Shown here piece by piece: positions 1 to 7,019 of a stretch of 21,467 nt of DNA. The position numbers and the translations under genes were made by a program. The stretch is from CAZEFK01 sp964511405. Lineage in GTDB: Bacteria; Pseudomonadota; Alphaproteobacteria; Elsterales; Elsteraceae. The notes beneath the pieces are model-generated. The model saw nothing but the letters and a program-made list of their open reading frames with translations, ran no database searches and was not told where the DNA came from. Position 1 is the stretch's first letter. Every line of letters begins with the position of its first letter. The stretch spans positions 1 to 21,467 of the forward strand of contig CAZEFK010000127.1 in assembly GCA_964511405.1 (NCBI GenBank). Direction: 5' to 3'.

Positions 1-255
1 GAAGGCGCGGCCGAGGCCCAGGCGGCAGCGCCGGGCGGGTCCGAGGCCGGTGATGTCGCGGCCGTCGAGCAGGACCTGGCCGGCGCTGGCCGGCAGCTGG
101 CCCGAGATCAGGTTGAAATAGGTGGTCTTGCCGGCGCCGTTGGGGCCGACGATGGCGGTCAGGCTGCCGGGCTCGAACCGGCAGCTGACCGCATTGACCG
201 CCACATGCCCGCCGAAGCGGATGGTGAGGTCGCGGGTTTCCAGGACCCCGGCCAT
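1..255 (-). CDS. livG: Branched-chain amino acid type ABC transporter ATP-binding protein, LivG-like (partial, C-terminus outside window)
   Basis: Only the first 85 codons are present; the gene runs off the left edge. The visible part is the N-terminal half of an ABC ATPase: a LivG-type opening with FGGHVAVNAV, then the Walker A loop GPNGAGKTT, FNLISG, and DGRDITGLGP followed by GLGRAF, where the family continues into the Q-loop. The FGG...AV and FN.I(S/T)G spelling favours LivG over LivF. The protein would couple ATP hydrolysis to uptake through LivH/LivM-type permeases, which must lie to the left. It begins 29 bp downstream of the binding-protein stop on the same strand, so one operon is inferred. 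The start is ATG at 255; a GTG sits one codon earlier and the ribosome site (GGGGGGCACG) is only fair. The family call is secure; the exact substrate is not. Confidence 0.9.
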   Translation of the reverse strand, partial: MAGVLETRDLTIRFGGHVAVNAVSCRFEPGSLTAIVGPNGAGKTTYFNLISGQLPASAGQVLLDGRDITGLGPARRCRLGLGRAF

Positions 256-284
256 CACCGTGCCCCCCGTCAACGCCTGCGCCG

Positions 285-1469
285 TCAGCGCTTGTTGCGG
301 ATCGGCACCGGCATGTCGGCGACCGGGATCTCGCGGACCAGGTCCAGGAGGTCGGTGTCGCTCGGCGGGTTGGCCTTGATCTTGAACTGGTACATGACCT
401 GCATGGCCTGGTGGTCCTCGGGCCGGAACCGCATTTCGCCCTTGGGCGTCTGGAAGGCCAGGCCCTCCATGGCCTTGATCAGCGCCTCGGTGTCGGTGCC
501 GCCGGCCTTCTCGATCGCCGCCACCGCGGCCATGGCGGCAGCCATGCCGCCCGCCGTGAAGAAGTCGGGCGGCGCATGGAAGCGCTTCTGGTGCTCGGAC
601 ACCAGCCAGTCGTTCACCGGGTTCTTGGGGAAGCCCCAATAATAGTAGGTCGCGCCCGTGGCCCCGGCGAGGGTCTTCCAGCCGGCCATGACCGGCAGCA
701 GGTTGCCGCCGGGGGCCAGCTCGATGCCGAAGCGCTCGGGCTTGAGGTCGGCGATCTTGGTCACCGGCGGTAGGCCGGCCCAGATGAAGGCGATGACCTT
801 GCGGCCCGGCTTGTCCTTGAGCGCGTCGAACAGGTGCTGGGCGGCCGCGGTGAAGTCGGTGGCGGCGAACGGCGCATATTCCTCATGCACCAGCTGGGCG
901 CCGCTCTTGGTGGCGGCCAGCGCCTCGCGGAACGCCGCGACGCCGTCGCGGCCGAAGGCGGTGTCCTGGGCCAGCATGGCGATCGCGGTGTTGGGGCCGG
1001 CCAGCGCGGCGGCGTTGGCGATGGCGTCCTGCGACGAGTTGCGGGCGGTGCGGAAGACGTAGCGGTTCCACTTGTCGCCGGTGATCTGGTCGGCAACCGC
1101 CGGCTCGACGATCAGCACCTTCTTGTATTCCTCGGCGACCGGCAGCATGGCCAGCGCCGCCGGCGACGCCGTGGTGCCGACCGCCAGATCGGCATTGTCG
1201 TCGCCATAGGCCTGTTCCAGCAGCGACTTGGCGACGTCGGGCTTGAGCTGGTCGTCCATCACCTTGACCACGACCTTGCGGCCCAGCACCTGGTTGGTGC
1301 CCTTGGTCGCGTACTCCAGCCCCATCATGAAGCCGGTCTCGGTCTGCTTGGCATAGGCCTCGAGCGCGCCGGTCTTGCCGGCGATCAACGCGATCTTGAT
1401 GTCCTGGGCCTGCACCGGCGCGGCCAGTGCCGCGACCGACAGCATGGCGACGCAAATTGCCGTCTTCAT
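285..1469 (-). CDS. ABC transporter substrate-binding protein, branched-chain amino acid type (Peripla_BP_6)
   Basis: This 394-aa periplasmic protein has a Sec signal peptide (MKTAICVAMLSVAALAAPVQA, predicted cut before QDIKIA). The body is a type-I periplasmic binding fold. It starts with the usual IKIALIAGKTGALEAYAKQTETGFMMGLEYA strand-helix, then the VGTTASPAALAMLPVAEEYKK region that forms the ligand pocket, and YVFRTARNSSQDA and FGRDGVAAF, which are typical of LivJ/K-like and aromatic or amide binding relatives. It should deliver a ligand to the permease/ATPase complex whose LivG-like ATPase follows 29 bp downstream. A strong purine-rich ribosome site (GGGGGAGGGGGG) lies just before ATG 1469. 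The ligand cannot be read from sequence; such proteins bind branched amino acids, amides, urea or aromatic acids. The divergent neighbour is a DoeB-like deacylase, which may hint at an acylated amino acid as substrate (inference only). Confidence 0.9.
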   Translation of the reverse strand: MKTAICVAMLSVAALAAPVQAQDIKIALIAGKTGALEAYAKQTETGFMMGLEYATKGTNQVLGRKVVVKVMDDQLKPDVAKSLLEQAYGDDNADLAVGTTASPAALAMLPVAEEYKKVLIVEPAVADQITGDKWNRYVFRTARNSSQDAIANAAALAGPNTAIAMLAQDTAFGRDGVAAFREALAATKSGAQLVHEEYAPFAATDFTAAAQHLFDALKDKPGRKVIAFIWAGLPPVTKIADLKPERFGIELAPGGNLLPVMAGWKTLAGATGATYYYWGFPKNPVNDWLVSEHQKRFHAPPDFFTAGGMAAAMAAVAAIEKAGGTDTEALIKAMEGLAFQTPKGEMRFRPEDHQAMQVMYQFKIKANPPSDTDLLDLVREIPVADMPVPIRNKR

Positions 1470-1600
1470 TGTCCCCCCTCCCCCGCTACCTGGAAGCGTT
1501 ACCCGAGCGGCGCCACGCGGCCAAGGGCCTTTGTGGCCGGGTTGCCGCGGCCGGCGGGCCGCCCTAGGGTCGGACGCCCCGTCCCGTCCCGAGGTCGTCG

Positions 1601-2611
1601 ATGCCCGACAAGCCTACTCGAATCACCGCCACCGTCGATATCGATGCGCCGGGACGGCAGACCGGGTTCCTGCGCCTGCCCCATTCGGTGCACCGGTCGG
1701 CCTATGGCTGGCTGCCGATCCCGATCGTGACCGTGGCCCGGGGCGACGGCCCGACCGTGCTGCTGATCGCCGGCAACCACGGCGACGAGTATGAGGGCCA
1801 GGTCGCGCTGATGAAGCTGGCCCGGTCGCTGCGGCCGGAGCAGGTTCAGGGCCGGGTGATCCTGCTGCCGGCCGCCAACTTCCCGGCGGTGATGGCCGGG
1901 CTGCGGACCTCGCCGATCGACGGCGGCAATCTCAATCGCTCGTTCCCGGGCGACGCCGACGGCGGCCCGACGCCGATGATCGCCCATTACATCGCGACCG
2001 AGCTGGCGCCCCGCGCCCGCTACGTCCTGGACCTGCATGCCGGCGGCAGCTCGCTGCTCTACCTGCCGTCGCTGCTGACCCGGCGGCCGGACGAGCCCGA
2101 GCGCCGGGCCGAGGTCCGGCGCCTGGTCGAGGCCCTGGCGATCCCCCACAGCCTGATGCTGCAGGCCGCCGACAGCCGGATGCTGGCGGGCGCCGTCGAG
2201 CCGCGCGGCATCTCGATGACCGTCGAGCTCGGCGGCGCCGGCATGCTGACCCCGGCCAGCGTGGCGCTGACCGAAGCGGCCGTGGCGCGCTACTTGGCCG
2301 CGACCGGCGTCTGGGCCGGCCCGCCGCCCAAGGCGGCCCCGGCGGCGCCGCGGCTCATGACGCTGCGGCCCGACCACTATGTCTATGCCCCGGACAGCGG
2401 CGTGTTCGAGCCGCTGGTCGATCTGGGCGACACCGTCGCGGCCGGCCAGCCCGCGGCCCTGGTCCACTTCCCCGACACGCCCTGGCGCGAGCCCGTCCCG
2501 GTCGCCTTCGACGCCCCCGGCCTGGTCCTGTGCAAGCGGGTGCCGAGCCTGTGCCAGCGCGGCGACTGCCTGTTCCACCTGGCCGCGGATGACCCGGGGG
2601 CGCTCCGCTAG
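1601..2611 (+). CDS. Succinylglutamate desuccinylase/aspartoacylase family (M14) deacylase, DoeB-like
   Basis: The protein is 336 aa, close to the roughly 330-345 aa of DoeB, the N2-acetyl-L-2,4-diaminobutyrate deacetylase of ectoine breakdown. The zinc site is visible as GNHGDE (H60, E63) and LDLHAGG (H146). The substrate arginine region NLNRSFPGD lies near residue 113 and the catalytic glutamate in TVELGG near residue 209. The N-terminus (ATVDIDAPGRQTGFLRLPHS) and C-terminal part (FEPLVDLGDTVAAG, a lipoyl-like fold) also follow the DoeB pattern. It should hydrolyse an N-acyl amino acid in the cytoplasm. No other ectoine genes (doeA, ectABCD, ehuABCD) are visible, so the substrate stays open and no symbol is given. 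The start ATG 1601 has GAGG nine bases upstream. It is divergent from the binding-protein/livG operon across 131 bp. Confidence 0.85.
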   Translation: MPDKPTRITATVDIDAPGRQTGFLRLPHSVHRSAYGWLPIPIVTVARGDGPTVLLIAGNHGDEYEGQVALMKLARSLRPEQVQGRVILLPAANFPAVMAGLRTSPIDGGNLNRSFPGDADGGPTPMIAHYIATELAPRARYVLDLHAGGSSLLYLPSLLTRRPDEPERRAEVRRLVEALAIPHSLMLQAADSRMLAGAVEPRGISMTVELGGAGMLTPASVALTEAAVARYLAATGVWAGPPPKAAPAAPRLMTLRPDHYVYAPDSGVFEPLVDLGDTVAAGQPAALVHFPDTPWREPVPVAFDAPGLVLCKRVPSLCQRGDCLFHLAADDPGALR

Positions 2612-2678
2612 GAAGCCGATCGGCGCGGGCGCAAACTCGCCTCCGCCATTCCTGCTGAGAAGGAGTAGGATCGCCCTC

Positions 2679-3083
2679 ATGAGCAACGCCGCGCCCCGCA
2701 CACCGCCGGACGAAGCCCTCGAGATCCTGCGCCGGATCGAGCCGACGCTGATGAAGATCGAGGAACGGCTGTCCGTCATGGAGACGCGACTCTCGACGGT
2801 CGAGCGCGATGTCGGCGAGTTGAAAGTCAAGGCGACTGGCATCGAAGACAAGCTCGGCGCACGTATCGGCGGTCTCGAAGACAAGCTTGGCGCGCGTATC
2901 GGCGGTCTCGAGGACAAGCTCGGCGCGCGTGTCGGCAGTCTGGAGGACAAGCTCGGCGCGCGTGTCGGCGGTCTCGATGACCGCGTGCGTAAGGTCGAGA
3001 TCGCGACGGCCGTGCTGCAATGGATGACCAGCGTCATCGTCGCCGGCGTCATCGCGCTGGTCGGCAAGACCTTTTTACCGTAG
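2679..3083 (+). CDS. Small coiled-coil protein with hendecad repeats and a C-terminal membrane helix
   Basis: This 134-aa protein is of unknown function. Residues about 10-110 form a long charged helix: EILRRIEPTLMKIEERLSVMETRLSTVERDVGELK, followed by four 11-residue repeats of the form GGLEDKLGAR(I/V) and a diverged fifth. Hydrophobic residues at 3/4/4 spacing predict a hendecad coiled coil. The last about 25 residues (LQWMTSVIVAGVIALVGKTFLP) form one membrane helix, so it is probably tail-anchored with the coil in the cytoplasm. It resembles the layout of DUF1640/CCDC90-like and other bacterial coiled-coil tail-anchored proteins, but I cannot assign a family. The start ATG 2679 follows AAGGAGTAGGA. 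It lies 67 bp after the deacylase gene and overlaps the end of the opposing LysR gene by 9 bp. Confidence 0.75.
   Translation: MSNAAPRTPPDEALEILRRIEPTLMKIEERLSVMETRLSTVERDVGELKVKATGIEDKLGARIGGLEDKLGARIGGLEDKLGARVGSLEDKLGARVGGLDDRVRKVEIATAVLQWMTSVIVAGVIALVGKTFLP
2835..2966 (+). repeat. Four tandem 33-bp units encoding an 11-residue coiled-coil repeat
   Basis: Units are 2835-2867, 2868-2900, 2901-2933 and 2934-2966, with a diverged partial unit from 2967 to about 2996. The units encode GGLEDKLGAR(I/V). Units 2 to 4 differ from each other by only a few bases, mostly silent, so they look recently duplicated. The period is a multiple of three, so copy-number change would keep the reading frame. 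Confidence 0.9.
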
Positions 3084-4022
3084 GTCGCATTCGGGGATCG
3101 CGTCATGACCACGATGATCGGTGTCGCCGTCGAGCGCGCCGGCCCAGCGCCCGATCCAGCCGACCACCGCCGCCACCCGCGCCAGCCGGCGCTGGTCGGG
3201 GTGGGCCAACAGCCACAGCTCGCGCTCGGGTAACGGCGGGCCAGCCGGCGGGGCCAGGTGCTGCAGGCCCGGCTCGCGGTCGGCCACGGCGCGCGGCAGC
3301 AGCGAGCGGCCGAGGCCGGCGCGCACGGCCTGTAGCACGCCCTCGGCATCGTTGACTGCGACCGGCGCCAGGCGCTCGCCGGCGACCGCGGCGATCCAGC
3401 GGGCCTGGGGCAAACCGGCCATGCGGTCGTCATAGGTGATCCAGGGCAGCGCACAGGCTTCAGCCGGCGTCAGCCCGGCCGGGCCGTAGACCGCATAGCG
3501 CAGCCGGCCGACCCGGCGGCTCAGCATCCCGGCCCCGGCCTCGGCCGCCGGCCGGGCCAGGCGCAGCGCCAGGTCGGCGTCGCGGCGGGTCAGGCTCAGG
3601 TCGCGCGGCTCGGCGATCAGCTCCAGCCGCAGCCGGGGATGGGCGGCGAACAGGGCCGGCAGCGCCGGTGTCAGGAGGCGGTTGGCGACCACCGGCACCG
3701 CCGTCAGCCGGACCGTGCCGGCCACCGCCGCATCGCTGCCGGATACCGCCACCGCCAGATCCTCGATGGCACGTTCGGCCGCGTCGGCGCCGCGCAGCGC
3801 CGACTCCCCGGCCGGCGTCGGCTGCAGGCCGCCGCCCGGGCCGCGCGCGAACAGCGTGGCGCCCAGGGCGCGCTCCGCGGCCGCCAGCCGGCGGCCGACC
3901 GTGGTCTCGTCCACCCGCATCAGGCGCGCCGCCGCGGCCAGCGTACCGGCCCGGGCAACGGCCAGCAGATAGCGGAGGTCCTGCCAGTTCAGTTCCTGCA
4001 TTCTTGCCGGCTTTGGCTGCAT
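3075..4022 (-). CDS. LysR family transcriptional regulator
   Basis: About 315 aa. The N-terminus carries the LysR winged helix-turn-helix (NWQDLRYLLAVARAGTLAAAARLMRVDETTVGRRLAAAERALGATLFAR), followed by the linker helix and a two-lobed LysR substrate domain (GTVRLTAVPVVANRLL..., DADLALRLARP, GLGRSLLPRAVADREPGL). The DETTVGRRL recognition helix is the variant common in regulators that act on a single nearby target. ATG 4022 is preferred because AGGTGG lies just upstream. GTG 4031 and ATG 4001 are alternatives in frame; the ATG at 4001 has the more typical family start (MQELNW). It is divergent from the yciI-like gene with about 67 bp between, the classic layout for LysR control of the neighbour and of itself. 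In that gap CCTGG (4031-4035) and CCAGG (4054-4058) form a weak inverted repeat. The target metabolite is unknown. Confidence 0.9.
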   Translation of the reverse strand: MQPKPARMQELNWQDLRYLLAVARAGTLAAAARLMRVDETTVGRRLAAAERALGATLFARGPGGGLQPTPAGESALRGADAAERAIEDLAVAVSGSDAAVAGTVRLTAVPVVANRLLTPALPALFAAHPRLRLELIAEPRDLSLTRRDADLALRLARPAAEAGAGMLSRRVGRLRYAVYGPAGLTPAEACALPWITYDDRMAGLPQARWIAAVAGERLAPVAVNDAEGVLQAVRAGLGRSLLPRAVADREPGLQHLAPPAGPPLPERELWLLAHPDQRRLARVAAVVGWIGRWAGALDGDTDHRGHDAIPECDLR

Positions 4023-4089
4023 CGATACCACCTGGTCCGGCGATGATGTCGTGCCAGGCTGAGCGGGTCCACGATCTTGCGAGGATGCG

Positions 4090-4386
4090 ATGCCGCTCTA
4101 TGCCGTGCTGTTGGAAGACGACCCCGCCCGCGCCGAGGCCGTGCGGCCGGCGATCATGCCCGACCATCTGGCGTTCCTGGACGCCCATGCCGCCGCCATC
4201 CGGGCGGCGGGGCCGCTCAAGCCCGGCGACGGCGCCCCGGCGGGCGGGCTGTGGCTGGTCGAGGCGCCGGATGCCGAGGCCGTGGCCGCGCTGGTCCGCG
4301 CCGACCCGTTCTGGCCGGCCGGATTGCGCCGCGCGGTCCGGATCCAGGAATGGGTGCAGGTGTTCGCCGACGGCGTCAGGCGCTGA
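4090..4386 (+). CDS. YciI family protein
   Basis: A 98-aa protein with a YciI-type (ferredoxin-like alpha/beta) fold: MPLYAVLLEDDP strand, RPAIMPDHLAFLDAHAAAIRAAGPL helix with the conserved H and the G-P-L turn, GGLWLVEAPDAEAVAALVRADPFWPAGL, and a final RIQEWVQVF strand. Family members are small dimeric enzymes or dehalogenase-like proteins of mostly unproven activity, often in catabolic clusters. GAGG seven bases before ATG 4090 supports the start. It is divergent from LysR and is followed after 63 bp by a Tat-exported binding protein on the same strand, so the two may be co-transcribed and LysR-controlled (inference). Confidence 0.88.
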   Translation: MPLYAVLLEDDPARAEAVRPAIMPDHLAFLDAHAAAIRAAGPLKPGDGAPAGGLWLVEAPDAEAVAALVRADPFWPAGLRRAVRIQEWVQVFADGVRR

Positions 4387-4449
4387 TGGCTCTTGTGCGG
4401 GCGGGCCGGGTCGCCGGAGAGTGTGGCCCTCGTTAGGGAGGGACCATCG

Positions 4450-5685
4450 ATGACGTCTTCGACCCGCCTCACCCGCCGTGCCTTCGCGGCCGGCGCGCTG
4501 GCCGGGGCCGCGGCCGCCGGGCTGCCACGGCCGGCGCTGGCCCAGGCCAAGCCCCTGAAGCTGGGCATCCTGCTGCCGCGGTCCGGCTATCTGGCGGCGG
4601 CCGGGCAATCCTGCTGGCGCGGCGTCGAGGTCGGCGCCCCGATCCTGGCGGAGATGGGCATGCCGGTGGAGATCGCCTCGGGCGATTTCGAGTCCAATGT
4701 CGACACCGCGCGCGCCCGCACCGAGCAGCTGATCGGCGGCGGCGCCCAGGTCATCATCGGCGCCTTCGACAGCGGCGGCACCCTGGCCGCCGCCCAGGTC
4801 TGCGAGCAGCACGGCATTCCGCTGGTGGTCAATGTCGGCGCCGCGCCGCAGATCACCGAGCAGGGCTACAAGACCGTGTTCCGCAACTTCGTGACCTCGG
4901 TCGACCTGATCCGCGGCGGCATGGCCCTGATGAAGGACGTGTTCGCGGCCACCGGCACCACGCCCAAGACGGCCGTGTTCCTGCACGCCAACGACACCTT
5001 CGGCGAGGCCAACCGCGCCGCGCTTGATGCGCTGTGGCCGACCCTCGGCATGCCGTTCCAGCTGGTCGACAAGATCAGCTACGATCCGCGCGCCAAGGAC
5101 CTGGCGATCGAGGTGACCAAGGCCAAGGGCAGCGGCGCCGAGCTGGCGCTGGTGACGACCCGGGCCACCGACGCCATCCTGCTGGTGCGCGAGATGGTCA
5201 AGCAGCGCTGGGAGCCCCAGGGCATCATGAGCCCGGGCAGCCCCGGCATGTATGACGAGCAGTTCTACAAGGCGCTGGGCAAGTATTCGAACTTCGCGGT
5301 TACCAACGTGCCTTGGTACGACCCGCACAAGGATCTGACCAAGAAGCTGCAGGCCGGCTTCGCCAAGCGCTATTCCGGCGACCGCTTCGAGGGCCACGGG
5401 TTCAATGTCGGCGTCACCTTCGAGGCCATGCTGGTCGCCGCCGACGCCTACCGCCGCGCCGGCTCGGCCGAGCCGGCCAAGCTGCTGGCCGCGCTGCGCG
5501 AGACCAACATCGCCGACCATGTCATGACCGGCGGCCCGATCCAGTTCGATGCCAAGGGCCAGAACCACAACATCACGGCCGCCGTGGTCCAGAACCTGAA
5601 CGAGCGCCCGACCGTGGTGCTGCCGAAGGCCGTGGCCGAGGCAGCGCCGGTGTTCCCGATGCCGGGTTGGGGCAGCCGGGGATAA
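4450..5685 (+). CDS. ABC transporter substrate-binding protein, amino-acid/amide type, Tat-exported
   Basis: 411 aa. The N-terminus MTSSTRLTRRAFAAGALAGAAAAGLPRPALA is a twin-arginine signal (RR at 9-10, predicted cut after ALA near residue 31). The body is Peripla_BP_6: KLGILLPRSGYLAAAGQSCWRGVEVG, DFESNVDTARARTEQLIGGGAQVIIGAFDSGGTLAAAQVCEQHGIPLVVNVGAAP, then FLHANDTFGEANRAAL and the hinge-region GHGFNVGVTFEAMLVAADAYRRAGS. ATG 4450 is chosen over an upstream in-frame start at 4393 because GGGAGGGA lies seven bases before it and the signal peptide begins there. No permease or ATPase lies beside it, so it is an orphan binding protein in this window. The ligand is unknown. Transcription probably ends at the hairpin 5694-5719. 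Confidence 0.9.
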   Translation: MTSSTRLTRRAFAAGALAGAAAAGLPRPALAQAKPLKLGILLPRSGYLAAAGQSCWRGVEVGAPILAEMGMPVEIASGDFESNVDTARARTEQLIGGGAQVIIGAFDSGGTLAAAQVCEQHGIPLVVNVGAAPQITEQGYKTVFRNFVTSVDLIRGGMALMKDVFAATGTTPKTAVFLHANDTFGEANRAALDALWPTLGMPFQLVDKISYDPRAKDLAIEVTKAKGSGAELALVTTRATDAILLVREMVKQRWEPQGIMSPGSPGMYDEQFYKALGKYSNFAVTNVPWYDPHKDLTKKLQAGFAKRYSGDRFEGHGFNVGVTFEAMLVAADAYRRAGSAEPAKLLAALRETNIADHVMTGGPIQFDAKGQNHNITAAVVQNLNERPTVVLPKAVAEAAPVFPMPGWGSRG

Positions 5686-5693
5686 ATCCGACG

Positions 5694-5719
5694 CCCTGGG
5701 GCCGCCCGCGGCCCCAGGG
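5694..5719. terminator. Strong 11-bp hairpin, likely bidirectional terminator
   Basis: CCCTGGGGCCG (5694-5704), a four-base loop and CGGCCCCAGGG (5709-5719) form a perfect very GC-rich stem. It lies 8 bp after the stop of the binding protein gene and 26 bp past the end of the convergent 67-aa gene, so it can serve both. There is no T-tract, so termination by the hairpin alone is inferred. Confidence 0.6.
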
Positions 5720-5745
5720 TGAACGTCCGAGGAACGCCGGCGCCG

Positions 5746-5949
5746 TCAGCAGGGCCGCGCGGCGGTCTCGACCAGCTGCGGGAAGAATACCCGCTGGCAG
5801 CTGCAGGCGCGTCCATGCCGTTCCGCGTCGGCACAGGACAGGATCACCTTCGCCACCCGGTCGATCGGCATCCCGCCGCTGCCGACCAGGGTTCGCCACA
5901 TGTTCAGGCAGGTGGCGTTCGCGTTCTTCATCGACTCTGCAGCGTACAT
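5746..5949 (-). CDS. Small cysteine-containing protein, function unknown (67 aa)
   Basis: The frame reads MYAAESMKNANATCLNMW... and ends ...VETAARPC, with five cysteines in 67 residues, including a C-x-C (ACSC) and a cysteine as the last residue. No signal peptide or membrane helix is visible. Coding is supported by almost uniform G/C third positions and by a very good ribosome site, AGGAGAGGG, six bases before ATG 5949. An in-frame ATG at 6135 would give a longer product, but that extension has no comparable ribosome site and looks non-coding. The C-x-C could bind a metal or form a disulfide; I do not recognise the family. A LexA-box-like site lies 51 bp upstream (6000-6014). It is convergent with the preceding binding protein gene. 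Confidence 0.65.
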   Translation of the reverse strand: MYAAESMKNANATCLNMWRTLVGSGGMPIDRVAKVILSCADAERHGRACSCQRVFFPQLVETAARPC

Positions 5950-5999
5950 CTTGCGCCCTCTCCTAAGACCCGAGATCACGAGCCCGTTTCTGGGCTTCC

Positions 6000-6014
6000 A
6001 GTCCTGGTTTGTTC
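6000..6014. promoter_or_regulatory. LexA-box-like site (AGTC-N7-GTTC)
   Basis: AGTCCTGGTTTGTTC resembles the alphaproteobacterial LexA box GTTC-N7-GTTC, with two mismatches in the left half. It shares 13 consecutive bases with a second site at 12897-12911. It lies 51 bp upstream of the 67-aa gene. Weak alone, stronger as one of a pair. Confidence 0.3.
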
Positions 6015-6251
6015 CTGGCAGCGAGCCGCTGCGCGAACAACCTGCCCCCTCCCTCCGCGGCTCTTGACTTCCTAATACCCCGCCGATTCGACCGATTTTT
6101 CGGACTAGCCGGCCCTCTTGCCGGTTAAGAGACAACCGTTGCCAGCAGCGAACAAGGGATCATTACAGGGATAAGCGAGGGACCCGGCCGCCTTTATCGG
6201 TGCAAGAGCTGCGTTGCCCCTGTATTGGCCGCAGCTACCGGCACCTCGCGC

Positions 6252-6290
6252 ACTCCTACGGTGAGACATTCATCACACCGTAACAGGAGT
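6252..6290 (+). promoter_or_regulatory. Hairpin that pairs with the Shine-Dalgarno sequence of the GNAT-like gene, or a dimeric operator
   Basis: TACGGTG (6257-6263) pairs perfectly with CACCGTA (6276-6282) around a 12-nt loop. After a three-base bulge, ACTCC (6252-6256) pairs with GGAGT (6286-6290). The ribosome site AGGAG (6285-6289), seven bases before ATG 6297, is therefore mostly inside the stem. In RNA this would limit translation until opened. The half-sites are 19 bp apart centre to centre, close to two DNA turns, so a repressor operator is an equal alternative. Confidence 0.5.
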
Positions 6291-6296
6291 GAACCA

Positions 6297-7019
6297 ATGC
6301 CCCTCGATCATGCTCTGTATTCCGACCCCGGCCATGTCCTGACCACCTGGCGCACACGGGCCGAACGGCTCGCCGCTTTGGAGGCTCTCGGCCTTAAGGT
6401 AGCCGTGGATACGGACTTCCGGCGGTATGCCGACTTTATCACCGCAACTGACTGGCCGGTGGTCAGCCCGGTCATCGACCCCAATCGTCACAACTTCTCT
6501 GGGGACGAAGCACTTTGGCTGAGCCTCATCACCCCCGAGGGACGGATCGTCGGAACGCAATGCGTCCGACGGGTGGAGAGCACCGACTATATCGGCTTGC
6601 TTCGCGCCGGTCGGTTGTTCGGCGACGCGATGCCAGGATACCGGTGGCTGGTGCCCAAGGACGTCGAAGCAACAATGCCCCGTATCGCCGGGACGATCGT
6701 GCACACGACCGGCCTTTGGATTGCGCCCGACTGGCGGCGGAAACGGACACGGACCGGAGACCGACTCGTCTCCGCCTTCGGGCGCTTCACACACGCCTTT
6801 ACACTTGACTTCTACCGGCTGGACTGGTCGGCATCACTTGTCGATATGAAGATTGCAAAGCCGCGGTTGATCCATGATCTTTACGCCTACCCTCATATGG
6901 TCGAGGCGTGCGAATGCGATCAGCCCGGCGAAGACCGGAAAATTCGGCTCGCGCTTACTTGGGCTTCCGCGGGGGAGCTTCGGGACCTGCCCAATCAAAC
7001 GCTACCACAAGCCGCGTAA
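6297..7019 (+). CDS. GNAT-fold-like protein, function unknown
   Basis: 240 aa, soluble, with no signal peptide. The middle resembles an N-acyltransferase (GNAT) core: a strand-turn-strand ALWLSLITPEGRIVGTQCVRR near residues 72-92, then GTIVHTTGLWIAPDWRRKRTRTGDRLVSAFGRFTHAF near 132-168. The latter matches the beta4 / acyl-CoA-loop / alpha3 order, though the usual R/Q-x-x-G-x-G/A loop is poorly kept. The same arrangement occurs in LuxI-like and FeeM-like acyl synthases, so an acyl-homoserine-lactone or N-acyl amino acid synthase relative is possible; the assignment is weak. The start ATG 6297 has AGGAG seven bases upstream within a predicted hairpin. Codon use is clearly less GC-rich than in neighbouring operons, which suggests transfer. 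Its last 65 bp overlap the end of the opposing RHH-PAS gene. Confidence 0.75.
   Translation: MPLDHALYSDPGHVLTTWRTRAERLAALEALGLKVAVDTDFRRYADFITATDWPVVSPVIDPNRHNFSGDEALWLSLITPEGRIVGTQCVRRVESTDYIGLLRAGRLFGDAMPGYRWLVPKDVEATMPRIAGTIVHTTGLWIAPDWRRKRTRTGDRLVSAFGRFTHAFTLDFYRLDWSASLVDMKIAKPRLIHDLYAYPHMVEACECDQPGEDRKIRLALTWASAGELRDLPNQTLPQAA

Larger units (their letters stand above)
5950..6296. other. Intergenic region between divergent genes, rich in inverted repeats
   Basis: This 347-bp stretch holds no convincing gene and is lower in GC than its surroundings. Inverted repeats seen: GCAGCG/CGCTGC (6018-6032, 3-nt loop), CCGGC/GCCGG (6109-6124), AGCTGCG/CGCAGCT (6207-6236, 16-nt loop) and the larger one at 6252-6290 described separately. 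TTGACT at 6063-6068 resembles a -35 box but has no good -10 partner. Promoters for the 67-aa gene (minus) and the GNAT-like gene (plus) must lie here but I cannot place them. Confidence 0.6.

Noticed and set aside
2835..2966. CRISPR-like repeat
   Set aside because: Units are directly tandem without spacers and are in-frame coding repeats.
1499..3454. Minus-strand open frame (651 codons) opposite the deacylase and coiled-coil gene
   Set aside because: Contains the antisense of the 33-bp repeats and no recognisable domain; the plus strand is clearly coding.
3460..5568. Minus-strand open frame (702 codons) across LysR, YciI and the binding protein
   Set aside because: Crosses three well-supported genes and shows low-complexity Gly/Arg/Ala text.
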